Counted from the stretch's first letter, positions 24,455 through 34,176 are shown. The stretch is 64,000 nt of DNA from Parahoeflea alexandrii (GCF_024105735.1 NZ_JAAAML010000001.1:186001-250000), one strand, 5' to 3'. Program-made: numbers and translations. The notes: generated from the sequence alone by a model not told the origin.

Positions 24455-26281
24455 TCAATCGAAGTTCGGCAAACCGGTCGCTCCGCCCGGAGCAGGCAAG
24501 CCGCCAGGCGCAGGGGCTGCGCCCTGATCGGCCGGAGCGGGCTGTTCGCCGAAGCTTGGCATCGCCGGCATGCCGTTTCCGGGTTCTCCAAGGCTGGGCG
24601 AGCCGGGCAGGCTGAGGCCACCATCGAGGCTGAGACCCGAGCCCGGCAGGCCAAATCCGCCGCCGCCGATGTTGTTGATCTCCTCGTTGATGTCGCCCTG
24701 GTTCATGATCACCGGTTCGGTCTTGTAGTGCGTCACAAGGCCCGGGAAGGCGATCAGGATGCCAAGCATGACGATCTGGATCACGATGAACGGCAGGGTG
24801 CCCGTGTAGATCGCCCTAGTCGAAATCGGCTCGATCATCCGGTCTGTGGTTTTGTCGTACCAGGCTTTGATTGGCGCCACCGACCGCAGGTAGAACAGTG
24901 CGAACCCGAAGGGCGGCGTCAGGAAGCTGGCCTGCAGGTTGAAACCGAGCAGGACACCGAACCAGATCAGATCGATCCCCAGCTTCTCGGCCACCGGCGC
25001 CAGCAACGGCACCATGATGAAGGCAATCTCGAAGAAATCGAGAAAGCAGCCGAGAATGAAGACGACGATCGAAACGGTGATCAGGAAGCCGACCTCTCCA
25101 CCGGGCAGCGCCAGCAGAAGCTCTTCCACCCAGCGGTCCCCGGAGATACCGTAGAAGGTAAGGGCGAAAACGCGCGCTCCGATCAGGATGAACATCACGA
25201 AGGTTGCGAGCTTGGCGGTCGAATCCAGTGCCTGCAGAAGTGTCTTCCGATCAAGCCGGCCCTTCATCAGCGACATGATCAGAGCGCCGGTTGCGCCCAT
25301 CGCGCCACCTTCGGTGGGTGTGGCGATGCCGAGGAAAATCGTTCCGAGAACGAGGAAGATCAACGCCAGTGGCGGGATCAGCACGATAACAACCTGCTCA
25401 GCCATTTTCGACAGATAGCCGAGATTCATGCTGCGATTGAGCAGCGCGAAGGCGTAGGGGATCATGGTGGCGACGAGGGCTGACCAGACTACTCGCGTTT
25501 CATAGCGAAGATCGTCGAAGACGAAGTAGTCGCAGACGAAGAACAATGCGACTGCCAAGCCGATAATGACATAAAGCGAGCGTCCGCCGTCACCAAGCGG
25601 ACGGGCTTCCGGCGGTAGGGCAGGGACCCATTCCGGCTTGATCAGGGTGATTGCGAAGATGTAGGCACAGTACATGCCGACAATGATCAGCGCAGGGAAG
25701 AAGGCGCCTACATACATGTCGCCGACTGACCGGCCGAGCTGATCGGCCATCACGATAAGGACCAGAGACGGCGGGATGATCTGTGCAAGTGTGCCGGATG
25801 CCGCAATGGTGCCTGCCGCCAGACCGGGATGATAGTTGTAGCGCATCATGATCGGCAGAGAGATGAGCCCCATCGCGATGACGGATGCGGCGACGACGCC
25901 AGTGGTTGCTGCAAGCAATGCCCCGACGACGACCACGGCGAAGGCGAGGCCGCCGCGAAGTGTGCCGAAAAGCTGACCAATGGTGTCGAGCAGATCTTCG
26001 GCCATGCGCGACCGTTCGAGGATCAGTCCCATGAAGGTGAAGAACGGGATCGCCAGCAGCGTGTCATTGCGCATGATGTCGAAGACACGGTTCATGTTCG
26101 CCTGGGCGAGCGGCCAGAACAGACGGATTTCCGGAGAGATGTGGCTGAGTTCCACACCAACGACGAAGAAGTACATGCCGCCGGCGGCGAGGGTGAAAGC
26201 TACCGGATAACCGATCAGCAACATCGCCATAACGGTGACGAACATGATGGGTGCGAGGTTGTGGGCAATGAGATCAAGCAT
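24455..26281 (-). CDS. TRAP large permease with Gly/Pro-rich C-terminal tail (TakM-like)
   Basis: This is the large permease subunit of the second TRAP system. It has 608 residues. DctM-family motifs are present: GGLAFAVVVVGALLAATTGV near 100-119, A-A-S-G-T-L-A-Q-I-I-P-P-S near 150, PTEGGAMGATGALI near 325 and LTPPFGFALFYLRS near 468. About 88 C-terminal residues, starting near N-Q-G-D-I-N-E-E-I, form a hydrophilic tail of Gly, Pro, Ser and Leu with repeated short L-P-G-S, L-P-S-F-G and A-P-G-G-L units. The family normally ends soon after the last helix. The gene overlaps the small permease gene by 8 bases. The nearest binding protein is the convergent TakP-like gene. Confidence 0.9.
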   Translation of the reverse strand: MLDLIAHNLAPIMFVTVMAMLLIGYPVAFTLAAGGMYFFVVGVELSHISPEIRLFWPLAQANMNRVFDIMRNDTLLAIPFFTFMGLILERSRMAEDLLDTIGQLFGTLRGGLAFAVVVVGALLAATTGVVAASVIAMGLISLPIMMRYNYHPGLAAGTIAASGTLAQIIPPSLVLIVMADQLGRSVGDMYVGAFFPALIIVGMYCAYIFAITLIKPEWVPALPPEARPLGDGGRSLYVIIGLAVALFFVCDYFVFDDLRYETRVVWSALVATMIPYAFALLNRSMNLGYLSKMAEQVVIVLIPPLALIFLVLGTIFLGIATPTEGGAMGATGALIMSLMKGRLDRKTLLQALDSTAKLATFVMFILIGARVFALTFYGISGDRWVEELLLALPGGEVGFLITVSIVVFILGCFLDFFEIAFIMVPLLAPVAEKLGIDLIWFGVLLGFNLQASFLTPPFGFALFYLRSVAPIKAWYDKTTDRMIEPISTRAIYTGTLPFIVIQIVMLGILIAFPGLVTHYKTEPVIMNQGDINEEINNIGGGGFGLPGSGLSLDGGLSLPGSPSLGEPGNGMPAMPSFGEQPAPADQGAAPAPGGLPAPGGATGLPNFD

Positions 26282-26858
26282 TGTTGCCGTCCTTCATTTC
26301 AGAGGCTGCTTCGACCTGTGGCGGCATGGAGTGATCATGCCCAGGCTCTTCGTTGATGATGCCGCGAAGAACCGCAATGCGTTTGATGATCTCGGAGAAG
26401 GCCTGTGCGGTCAGCAGGATGAAGCCTATCAGAATGCTCAGCTTGGCTGGCCAGATGATCAGGCCGCCTGCATTGCTCGACATTTCTCCGGAGCTGAAGG
26501 AGCGCCAGAAGAACGGCCAGGCGAGGTAGGTCATCATCAGGCAGAACGGGAGCAGGAACAGGAAGTGGCCGAACAGATCAATCCAGTCTCGGGTTCTCTT
26601 CGACAGGTTGCCGGCGATCACGTCGATCCGGACATGCTCGTTCTTGCGCAGGGTGTACCCCGCTGCCAGCATGAAAACGGCTCCGAAGAGATACCATTGC
26701 ACCTCCAGCCAGGCATTTGACGACATGTCGAACATTTTGCGGATCGTCGCATTGCCGGCACTGATAAGCACCGCTGCCAGGACAAGCCACGACACGTTGC
26801 GTCCAACGAATTCATTGATCCGGTCGATGAGCCGGCTCAATGCCAAAAGACTTCCCAT
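26274..26858 (-). CDS. TRAP small permease (TakQ-like)
   Basis: This is the small membrane subunit of the same TRAP system. It has 194 residues and four hydrophobic segments (about 20-40, 55-75, 95-118, 140-162). The first two flank the conserved S-N-A-W-L-E-V-Q-W-Y-L-F-G segment (about 46-59), and HVRIDVIAGNLSKRTRDWID follows the second. The acidic C-terminus (EEPGHDHSMPPQVEAASEMK) is hydrophilic. The start at 26858 is preceded by GGGAGGGC. It is the first gene of the minus-strand permease operon and is divergent from the SDR gene. Confidence 0.9.
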   Translation of the reverse strand: MGSLLALSRLIDRINEFVGRNVSWLVLAAVLISAGNATIRKMFDMSSNAWLEVQWYLFGAVFMLAAGYTLRKNEHVRIDVIAGNLSKRTRDWIDLFGHFLFLLPFCLMMTYLAWPFFWRSFSSGEMSSNAGGLIIWPAKLSILIGFILLTAQAFSEIIKRIAVLRGIINEEPGHDHSMPPQVEAASEMKDGNNA

Positions 26859-26886
26859 ATTGCCCTCCCGATGATTTCACCCCTGT

Positions 26887-26894
26887 TTGTACAA
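26887..26894. promoter_or_regulatory. TTGTACAA palindrome in the takQ/SDR divergent promoter region
   Basis: This is a perfect 8-bp palindrome in the 228-base gap between divergent genes, 29 bases upstream of the small permease start codon. TTG-type palindromes of this kind are common GntR-family operator cores. No regulator gene is adjacent, so this is tentative. Confidence 0.3.
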
Positions 26895-27086
26895 GGTGTG
26901 ATCAACCATGGTTCCCGTTTTGCATCACCCATAGCATTTGCAGGATGCTGCGCCAGCCCATATCAGGAAAAACACGCGAAAAGCAACGAGTGGTGCATTA
27001 ATTTTACCAGTCGATGGGATCGCGGGCGGTGGCTTCAAACCCCGACTGCCGCTATACCGCTTGTTGCATGTGGCAGGAAGAGGTGG

Positions 27087-27860
27087 ATGGTGCTGGCAAG
27101 CGAATTGTTCAATGTGTCCGAAGAGGTTGCGCTGGTGACGGGTGGTGGCACCGGAATGGGGTTTGCCATGGCGAGGGCACTGGCGGTCAATGGCGCAAGG
27201 CTTGCGCTTGCTGGCAACGATCCGGAAAGCCTTGAAGCCGGGGTGAACTCTATTCTGGAACTTGGCGGACAGGCCGTGGCGGTGCCGATGGATGTGCGCG
27301 ATGACGACACGATCAGCGCGGGGTTCGACCTTGCCGAGGCAGCCCTCGGCCCGGTGAGCGTGGTGATCAACAATGCCGGTGTCGCGCATCGCGACAAAGC
27401 GACACATCTTGCTCGCGAGACACTGCGCAACCTGATGTCCATCAATGTGGAAGGCGCCTTCATGGTGGCCCAGGAAGCTGCGCGGCGGATGATCCGCGAC
27501 GGTCGCGGTGGGTCGGTCATCAATGTGTCGAGCGTGCTTTCGGAGATGCCGATGCGGCAGGTGTCGGCCTATGGAGCGTCAAAGGCAGCGGTCAGCCAGA
27601 TGACGCGATGCCTTGCGCTGGAATGGGCCAAACACGGGATCAGGGTCAACGAGATCCGGCCTGGATGGTTCGATACCGGACTGACGGCGCCGTTCCTCAA
27701 GGGGCCGGGAGCCAAGATCATGGCCGACCAAAATCCCACGGGACGGCTTGGCGAGACGCATGATCTGGACGGCGTCGTGCTGTTGCTCGCGTCAAAAGCG
27801 GGCGCCTATCTCAACGGTAGCTCCATAACCGTCGACGGCGGGCATTCGATCGGCCGTTGA
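27087..27860 (+). CDS. SDR-family oxidoreductase
   Basis: This is a classical short-chain dehydrogenase of 257 residues. The cofactor loop is T-G-G-G-T-G-M-G (18-25), followed by N-N-A-G near 93-96, the catalytic Ser in INVSSVLSE (near 146) and YGASK (near 160-164). The C-terminal block is NGSSITVDGGHSIGR. The start at 27087 has AGGAAGAGGTGG just upstream. The longer frame to 26871 covers the promoter region. The pattern resembles gluconate 5-dehydrogenase and 3-oxoacyl-ACP-reductase-like SDRs, and the substrate is unknown. It is divergent from the TRAP permease operon, so it may act on the imported acid. Confidence 0.85.
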   Translation: MVLASELFNVSEEVALVTGGGTGMGFAMARALAVNGARLALAGNDPESLEAGVNSILELGGQAVAVPMDVRDDDTISAGFDLAEAALGPVSVVINNAGVAHRDKATHLARETLRNLMSINVEGAFMVAQEAARRMIRDGRGGSVINVSSVLSEMPMRQVSAYGASKAAVSQMTRCLALEWAKHGIRVNEIRPGWFDTGLTAPFLKGPGAKIMADQNPTGRLGETHDLDGVVLLLASKAGAYLNGSSITVDGGHSIGR

Positions 27861-28070
27861 ATCGGTCGCCAAAGAGCGTTGCGGCGAAAGATAATTTCGT
27901 TTCGGCGTATAGGTCGCCTGTCTGATTGCGCAATCGGAGGCCGGTCATGAAATCGATTGACCGTTTCGAGCGCAGGCCCAAATATCACTTCAAAGTTCAC
28001 GGGTTGGGAGTAGCCCGTAGCAGGCCGGCATAGCGGTGAGCCCGGCTGCACAGGTTTGAGGAGACCGGAA

Positions 28071-31000
28071 ATGACAGTCCATGATGTTTCGCTCGACGAC
28101 AAGTTCGACCTGACCAAGGAGCGCATCTTCGTCACTGGATCCCAGGCAGTGGTTCGCCTGCTGATGATGCAACATGAGCGGGACCGTCGGGCAGGTCTCA
28201 ACACCGCGGGCTTCGTTTCCGGCTATCGTGGATCTCCGCTTGGTGGCCTCGACCAGCAGATCCTGCGTGCGCAGCGCTCCCTGACGGAGCGCAATATCGT
28301 GTTCCAGCCGGGTCTGAACGAAGAACTTGCCGCGACAGCTTGCTGGGGAACGCAGCAGTCCGGCCTGGATGGAACCGGCAAGTATGACGGCGTGTTTGCG
28401 CTTTGGTACGGCAAGGGCCCTGGCGTCGACCGTTCGGGCGACGTGTTCCGTCACGCAAACCTTGCCGGGTCATCCCGGCATGGCGGCGTGCTGGCGCTGA
28501 TGGGCGATGACCATACGGCGGAAAGTTCGACCAATGCGCACCAGACCGAGTTCAATTTCATCGACACGATGATTCCGATTCTCAACCCGGCCGGCGTGCA
28601 GGAAATGATCGATTACGGCCTGCACGGGTTTGCCATGTCCCGGTTTGCCGGAACCTGGGCCGCTCTCAAATGTGTCAAGGACAACGTCGAATCGACTGCA
28701 TCGGTGGATGCGGGTGTTGACCGTCTTAAGATCATCCTGCCTGATTTCACAGTGCCTCCGGGCGGGCTCAACATCAGGGCCAACGACCTCGATTTTCTCG
28801 GTCAGGAAATGCGGCTGCATGAATACAAGCGCGATGCGGCGAGTGCATATATTCGCGCAAACGGCCTCAACAGGATCATCTATTCAGGCGGGACCAATGC
28901 CAAGATCGGCATCCTGACGGTTGGCAAGAACTATCTGGATGTGCGCCAGGCTCTTGACGACCTGGGGATCGACGAGGCGCGGGCCAACCAGATCGGCGTC
29001 CGGCTGTTCAAGGTGGCCTGTCCCTGGCCGTTTGATTTGCCCGACATGGCCGAATTCGTCGATGGTCTCGACATGGTGATTGTCGTCGAGGAGAAGCGGT
29101 CGCTGCTGGAAAGCCAGTTGCGCGAAGCGCTCTACGGCACCGCGCGCCAGCCGGTGGTGGTCGGCAAGCGCGACGAGCGCGGCGACTGGCTGTTCCCGGT
29201 GAAGGGGGCGCTCGATCCCAACGATATCGCCGTCGCCGTCGGCGAACGCGTCCTGAAGGTAATCGGATACGCTGAAGACATTGACGCCAAGGTGAAGCGC
29301 ATCCGCCAGTTCCAGAGCATGCTGGCGACTGTTTCGGACGTGTCGACGCGCACGCCCTATTTCTGCTCGGGGTGCCCGCACAATTCCTCGACCAAGGTTC
29401 CGGAGGGCTCGGTTGCCGCAGCCGGGATCGGATGTCATTTCATGTCGTTGTGGATGGATAGGGATACAAGCGGGTTCACGCAAATGGGCGGCGAGGGGGC
29501 GCAGTGGGTCGGCCAGGCGCCATTCACCACGCGTGAGCATATCTTCCAGAACCTCGGGGACGGTACTTACAACCATTCCGGTGTTCTGGCGTTGCGGTTT
29601 GCGATCGCCTCGGGCGCCAACATCACCTACAAGATCCTCTACAATGATGCCGTTGCGATGACGGGTGGACAGACCCATGAAGGCGGGCTGACCGCTGACG
29701 CCATTGCGCGCCAGGTTCGCGCCGAAGGTGTCGAACGTATCGCTCTGGTCAGCGATGATCCGGACAGGTATCCGGCAGGCACGGCCTGGCCGTCCGCAAT
29801 GAGCATTCATCACCGCTCCGAGATGGATGCCGTGCAACGCGAACTGCGGGACGTGCCGGGTGTGACGGTTCTGATCTATGATCAGACCTGCGCTGCCGAG
29901 AAGCGGAGGCGCAGGAAGCGGGGCACCTATCCCGATCCGGACAAACGGGTCTTCATCAATGAACTGGTCTGTGAGGGTTGCGGTGACTGCGGTGTCCAGT
30001 CGAACTGCGTTTCGATCCAGCCTGTCGAAACCGAATTCGGGCGCAAGCGCAAGATCGACCAGTCCAGCTGCAACAAGGACTATTCCTGTATCGAGGGGTT
30101 TTGTCCGTCGTTCGTAACCGTGCATGGCGGACGCATCCGCAAGGCGGACACCACTGTGCTCAAATCGGCGCCCGATCCCCTGGAAGGGCTGCCGGATCCC
30201 CAAGTTGCCTCCCTCAACCATGGTTGGGCATCGATCATCGATGGCGTTGGTGGAACCGGCGTGGTGACAATTGGCGCCATTCTGGGCATGGCCGCGCATC
30301 TGGAAGGCAAGGGATGCGGCATGATCGACATGGCCGGCCTGGCGCAGAAGGGCGGGGCGGTGTTTTCCCATGTCCGCATCGCCAGCAAGCCTGAAGACAT
30401 TCACGCCATCCGAATTTCCGCGGGCAAGGCCGACCTGGTGCTTGGCTGTGATCTGGTTGTTTCGGGATCCCGGAAGGTGCTGACGTCGGTGCGTGAAGGT
30501 GAAACCGCGTTCCTGGTCAACACCAGTGAGGTCATGCCAGGCGATTTCACCCGCAATGCGGACTTTTCCCTGCCGACGGAGCGGCTGAAGCGGGCGATTG
30601 TCAAGGCTGCCGGAGCGGATCGCACCAGTTTCTTCAACGCGACGCTCGCAGCCACGCGCCTGTTCGGCAACGCCATCGCGGCCAACATGTTCATGCTGGG
30701 AATGGCGTCGCAAAAGGGTGCCCTGCCTCTGACACCTGCCTCGGTGGAGGAAGCCATTCGTCTCAATGGCCAGGCGGTGACGATGAACATCGCGGCTTTC
30801 CGCTGGGGCAGGAAGGCGGCGCATGACCCGCAGTCCGTCGAGGCGCTGATGTCCGACCAGCCTGGGGCCGCGGAGCCTGCGGCCAAGGAAACCGTTGCCG
30901 ACATCATCGACCGCCGAGCGGAGTTTCTCCGCGGCTACCAGAACAAGGCCTGGGCCGTGAAATACCGGGAAACGCTGCAACCGCTTGTGGAAGCCGAAGT

Positions 31001-31553
31001 GCTTGCCTGCGGCGAAGCGGGGCCGGTTTCCGAGGCTGCCGCGCGTTCGTTGTTCAAGCTGATGGCGATCAAGGATGAGTACGAAGTGGCGCGTCTTTAC
31101 AGCGATGGCAGCTTCAAGCGGCAGCTGGGTAGACAGTTCGAGAGTTATGACAAGCTCGAATACCACATGGCACCCCCGGTACTTGGACGCAAGGACGCCA
31201 ACGGCCACCCGAAGAAAACCTCTTTTGGTGGAGCAATGAGGGTGCTGTTTCCTGTTCTGGCGACGCTCAAGGTGTTGCGAGGAACGCCTCTTGATATGTT
31301 CGGCTACAGTGACGAACGGCGTATGGAGCGCGAGATCCTGGCAGTGTTTGTGGATGAATTGAAGCAGATCTGCGTTGCCCTGCGGAGGGATAATTCTGAC
31401 CAGATTTCGGAGTTTCTTGCATATCCCATGAAAATAAAAGGTTACGGGCACGTCAAGAAGCGTAATTTCAAGTCAATATTTCCCGAGAAAGAGAAATCCA
31501 AGAAGTCAATCCTTGAAGGAGTTTCCAGACCTGATTCAATTGCTGCGGAATAA
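28071..31553 (+). CDS. indolepyruvate ferredoxin oxidoreductase, fused subunits
   Basis: This is a 1160-residue, oxygen-sensitive-type 2-oxoacid oxidoreductase that decarboxylates aryl or branched 2-oxo acids to acyl-CoA using TPP and iron-sulfur clusters. The N-terminal pyrimidine-binding domain opens at FVSGYRGSPLGGLDQQILRA (about 47-66). The TPP/pyrophosphate domain holds CSGCPHNSSTKVPEG (about 431-445) and ILYNDAVAMTGGQTHEGG (about 523-540). A cluster motif C634-x2-C637-x2-C640-x5-C646 (CEGCGDCGVQSNC) and later Cys (near 670-682) follow. The gamma-type domain begins near D-G-V-G-G-T-G-V-V-T-I-G (about 724-735). GAGGAG precedes the ATG. The last 40 or so residues are unusually basic and their DNA is AT-richer than the rest. 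It stands alone. Confidence 0.93.
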   Translation: MTVHDVSLDDKFDLTKERIFVTGSQAVVRLLMMQHERDRRAGLNTAGFVSGYRGSPLGGLDQQILRAQRSLTERNIVFQPGLNEELAATACWGTQQSGLDGTGKYDGVFALWYGKGPGVDRSGDVFRHANLAGSSRHGGVLALMGDDHTAESSTNAHQTEFNFIDTMIPILNPAGVQEMIDYGLHGFAMSRFAGTWAALKCVKDNVESTASVDAGVDRLKIILPDFTVPPGGLNIRANDLDFLGQEMRLHEYKRDAASAYIRANGLNRIIYSGGTNAKIGILTVGKNYLDVRQALDDLGIDEARANQIGVRLFKVACPWPFDLPDMAEFVDGLDMVIVVEEKRSLLESQLREALYGTARQPVVVGKRDERGDWLFPVKGALDPNDIAVAVGERVLKVIGYAEDIDAKVKRIRQFQSMLATVSDVSTRTPYFCSGCPHNSSTKVPEGSVAAAGIGCHFMSLWMDRDTSGFTQMGGEGAQWVGQAPFTTREHIFQNLGDGTYNHSGVLALRFAIASGANITYKILYNDAVAMTGGQTHEGGLTADAIARQVRAEGVERIALVSDDPDRYPAGTAWPSAMSIHHRSEMDAVQRELRDVPGVTVLIYDQTCAAEKRRRRKRGTYPDPDKRVFINELVCEGCGDCGVQSNCVSIQPVETEFGRKRKIDQSSCNKDYSCIEGFCPSFVTVHGGRIRKADTTVLKSAPDPLEGLPDPQVASLNHGWASIIDGVGGTGVVTIGAILGMAAHLEGKGCGMIDMAGLAQKGGAVFSHVRIASKPEDIHAIRISAGKADLVLGCDLVVSGSRKVLTSVREGETAFLVNTSEVMPGDFTRNADFSLPTERLKRAIVKAAGADRTSFFNATLAATRLFGNAIAANMFMLGMASQKGALPLTPASVEEAIRLNGQAVTMNIAAFRWGRKAAHDPQSVEALMSDQPGAAEPAAKETVADIIDRRAEFLRGYQNKAWAVKYRETLQPLVEAEVLACGEAGPVSEAAARSLFKLMAIKDEYEVARLYSDGSFKRQLGRQFESYDKLEYHMAPPVLGRKDANGHPKKTSFGGAMRVLFPVLATLKVLRGTPLDMFGYSDERRMEREILAVFVDELKQICVALRRDNSDQISEFLAYPMKIKGYGHVKKRNFKSIFPEKEKSKKSILEGVSRPDSIAAE

Positions 31554-31584
31554 CTTTTCAAGTTACTTTAGTATTTCCTAATTA

Positions 31585-31596
31585 TTAACTTGTTAA
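31585..31596. promoter_or_regulatory. TTAAC-TT-GTTAA inverted repeat upstream of the GGDEF-EAL gene
   Basis: This near-palindrome lies in the AT-rich 158-base gap 31554-31711, about 115 bases before the start codon. The spacing between the TTAA cores is 4, not the 7 of a CtrA box. It is an operator or promoter element candidate. Confidence 0.3.
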
Positions 31597-31711
31597 CCGA
31601 GATTTTGGAAACGATAATTCATTGAGATTGTTGTCCAAAATGGGTGTCGGATAAATGTGTTCTTAATTTCCCTCTGGTACGTTGCTGTCTCAGATTCAGG
31701 GATTAGTGTTC

Positions 31712-34039
31712 ATGCAGCCCGCAGACAACACAACATTTGCAGACGAGGTTCGTCTGTCCTTCGTTGCCTCGCTTTATCAAAAGCGGGGCACGTTGGCTGC
31801 AGGGATGGTGGCCCATCTCGTCACGACCCTGGCTATCTATCTGCGTATCGATGATCCTTTCTATCTCTATGCCGCCCTGGCCCTGTTCGTGACCTGGGCA
31901 GCGCGGACCCTCGACATGATGGCCTTCGACCGGAAGGACAAATCGACTTTCAAGCTGGCAGACACGTTGCGTTGGGAGAAGCGCTATGTCGCCGGCTCCC
32001 TCGTCGCGGCCTTCATTTTGGGGACCGTTTGTGGTCATGCGCTTGTCATGGCGCAGGATCCGTTTGCCGAACTTGCGGCCATTTCGGTCACCATCGCCAC
32101 GATGATCTCGGTGGTCGGGCGGAACTTTGGCTCTAAACTCAACGTCGACATGATCATCCTCGCCGCCTGCCTGCCGATGATGGCGGGCTTCCTGATGGCG
32201 CGGGACCCGTTCATGATGGTTCTTGCGGTGCTGCTGCTGCCGCTTTTCCTGACGACACGCTCGATGGCCAATGGCGTGCGTGATTTCCTTTTCAACTCGG
32301 TTACCGCCGAACGGAAGACCGCGGAAATTGCCGAAAGATTTGATACTGCTCTCAACAACATGTCCCATGGCCTGTTCATGCTTGACGGGGACGGGCGGAT
32401 AGAAGTCGCCAACCGCAAGGCACGCGAATTCTTCAGCATTGACAGGAACACGGACCTGACCGGGCGCGCGCTCAAAGCCGCGTTGAGGCTGGGTACCCGC
32501 AATGGAGTGATCGCGAAAGAGAATTTCGGGCAAATCAACCAGCATCTCGACAGTCTCGTCAGTGGTCGGGATGATCGGGCCCTGGTGCGGTTTGACAAGA
32601 CAACCTGGCTTGAATTCACCGCGCGCTATCGCGGCGAAAAGGGCGTGGTGCTGATATTCGAAGATGTGTCCGAACGGATCCAGTCCGAGAAGCGTATCCT
32701 GCACATGGCGCGGTTTGACAATCTTACCAACCTGCCAAACCGGTCCTGGTTCAAGGAAGTGGTTGGTATGAAGATTGCCAGCGCAAAGCCGGGCCAACAA
32801 TTGGCGCTGGCCGTGCTGGACATTGATGATTTCAAGCATGTCAACGACACGATGGGTCACGTCAACGGCGACAAGCTGCTGTGTGCGATCGCCAACAGGC
32901 TCCGCTCGCTGTCGCGGCCGAAATTCGTGGTTTCGCGTTTCGGTGGTGATGAGTTCGTGCTGTTCCTGCCCGAGGTGAAGGATCTCGATGATCTTCACGC
33001 CACGATGGATCACGTGATCGACACGTTGCGCGGAACCTACATCATTGACGGGCACAAGCTCTTCATCAGCCTTTCGGGCGGTGTGGTGATGGCGCCGGTA
33101 TCGGGCGTTCAGATCGAGGAAATGCATATCCAGGCCGATCTTGCGCTGTATGAGGCAAAGCGGCGGGACAAGAACCGATGGACCCTGTTCGAGGCTTCCA
33201 TGGACCAGCGCTATTCGGAGCGCCAGGGCATGAAGGCGGCGTTGCGTGAGGCGATCCGGACCGGGGCAATGGACCTGTTCTATCAGCCGATGTTCAACAC
33301 CCAGGGCACCCGGATCGTGGGTGCTGAAGCGCTTTCCCGCTGGATTCATCCTGAGCTGGGGCCGGTCTCGCCGGCGGTCTACATTCCGCTTGCCGAAGAA
33401 ATGGGAATCATCAGCGAACTGACGCGGTGCGTAATCGAGCGCGCCTTGCAGGATGCGGCGAACTGGCCGGGGAACCTTCAGGTCTCGGTCAATCTCTCCG
33501 CTCATGATCTCAATGACAGGGCGATCATTTCGGTGATTGCCGACGCTCTCGACCGCACCGACCTACCGCCCGGCCGGCTGCAACTGGAGATCACCGAAAG
33601 CGGTCTCATGAATGACCTGAAGACCGCGCGCGAAATCCTCACGGAACTTCGTTCCATGGGCCTGTCGATCGCCATCGACGATTTCGGTACCGGTTACTCC
33701 AGCCTGAGTTATCTCGACATGCTGCCGCTCAACAAGGTCAAGATCGACCGGTCGTTCGTGCGGGATCTGACCAAGGATCCGAAAAAGCTGAAGCTGCTGC
33801 GGGGAGTGGTCCACCTTGCCCGTGAGCTCGGACTTGAGGTGGTTGTCGAGGGTGTTGAAACCGAAGATCAGCTGGTGATGATCAGCGAAAACAATTGCGC
33901 CGATATCATCCAGGGATACATTTTCGGCACCCCGATGCCGCACGGATCCTTTATCGAGCTGGCAAACAAGCTGTCCAGCAACCCGCGACGGCTTAGCGTT
34001 GTCGGCGAGGCGGAGCAGGTGCGGAAGTCCGGCAACTAA
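31712..34039 (+). CDS. membrane-bound PAS-GGDEF-EAL cyclic-di-GMP enzyme
   Basis: This 775-residue inner-membrane protein probably makes and/or breaks cyclic di-GMP. About five hydrophobic segments fill residues 25-185, a PAS-like sensor domain covers about 205-322 (LFMLDGDGRIEVANRKAREF), then come GGDEF (about 330-490) and EAL (about 510-765). The synthase motif is intact (R-F-G-G-D-E-F, 409-415) but the product-inhibition site R-x-x-D is R-P-K-F, so it is missing. The hydrolase motifs E-A-L (539-541) and IAIDDFGTGYSSL are intact. The start at 31712 replaces a TTG at 31682. It is followed, 237 bases on, by the FeeM-like gene. Which activity dominates cannot be read from sequence. Confidence 0.92.
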   Translation: MQPADNTTFADEVRLSFVASLYQKRGTLAAGMVAHLVTTLAIYLRIDDPFYLYAALALFVTWAARTLDMMAFDRKDKSTFKLADTLRWEKRYVAGSLVAAFILGTVCGHALVMAQDPFAELAAISVTIATMISVVGRNFGSKLNVDMIILAACLPMMAGFLMARDPFMMVLAVLLLPLFLTTRSMANGVRDFLFNSVTAERKTAEIAERFDTALNNMSHGLFMLDGDGRIEVANRKAREFFSIDRNTDLTGRALKAALRLGTRNGVIAKENFGQINQHLDSLVSGRDDRALVRFDKTTWLEFTARYRGEKGVVLIFEDVSERIQSEKRILHMARFDNLTNLPNRSWFKEVVGMKIASAKPGQQLALAVLDIDDFKHVNDTMGHVNGDKLLCAIANRLRSLSRPKFVVSRFGGDEFVLFLPEVKDLDDLHATMDHVIDTLRGTYIIDGHKLFISLSGGVVMAPVSGVQIEEMHIQADLALYEAKRRDKNRWTLFEASMDQRYSERQGMKAALREAIRTGAMDLFYQPMFNTQGTRIVGAEALSRWIHPELGPVSPAVYIPLAEEMGIISELTRCVIERALQDAANWPGNLQVSVNLSAHDLNDRAIISVIADALDRTDLPPGRLQLEITESGLMNDLKTAREILTELRSMGLSIAIDDFGTGYSSLSYLDMLPLNKVKIDRSFVRDLTKDPKKLKLLRGVVHLARELGLEVVVEGVETEDQLVMISENNCADIIQGYIFGTPMPHGSFIELANKLSSNPRRLSVVGEAEQVRKSGN

Positions 34040-34176
34040 GGCGTTCGCCGCACATACAGTCACAAGCTCTCGTCTGGTTGTAGGCAAAACGAGCTTGCAA
34101 TTAGACCGATGAATTCTCCCCGGCATTTTTTCATAGCGTCATTGTTTTTCCATCGCAATTTCAGGTTTCGTTAACC

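Noticed and set aside
26871-27086. N-terminal extension of the SDR protein
   Set aside because: The extra 72 residues resemble no SDR and cover the divergent promoter region. The ATG at 27087 has a good ribosome binding site and the normal SDR start.
28884-31451. 855-codon open frame antisense to the indolepyruvate oxidoreductase gene
   Set aside because: High-GC codon bias leaves long antisense frames without stops. The translation has no recognisable family pattern and the sense gene has clear motifs throughout.
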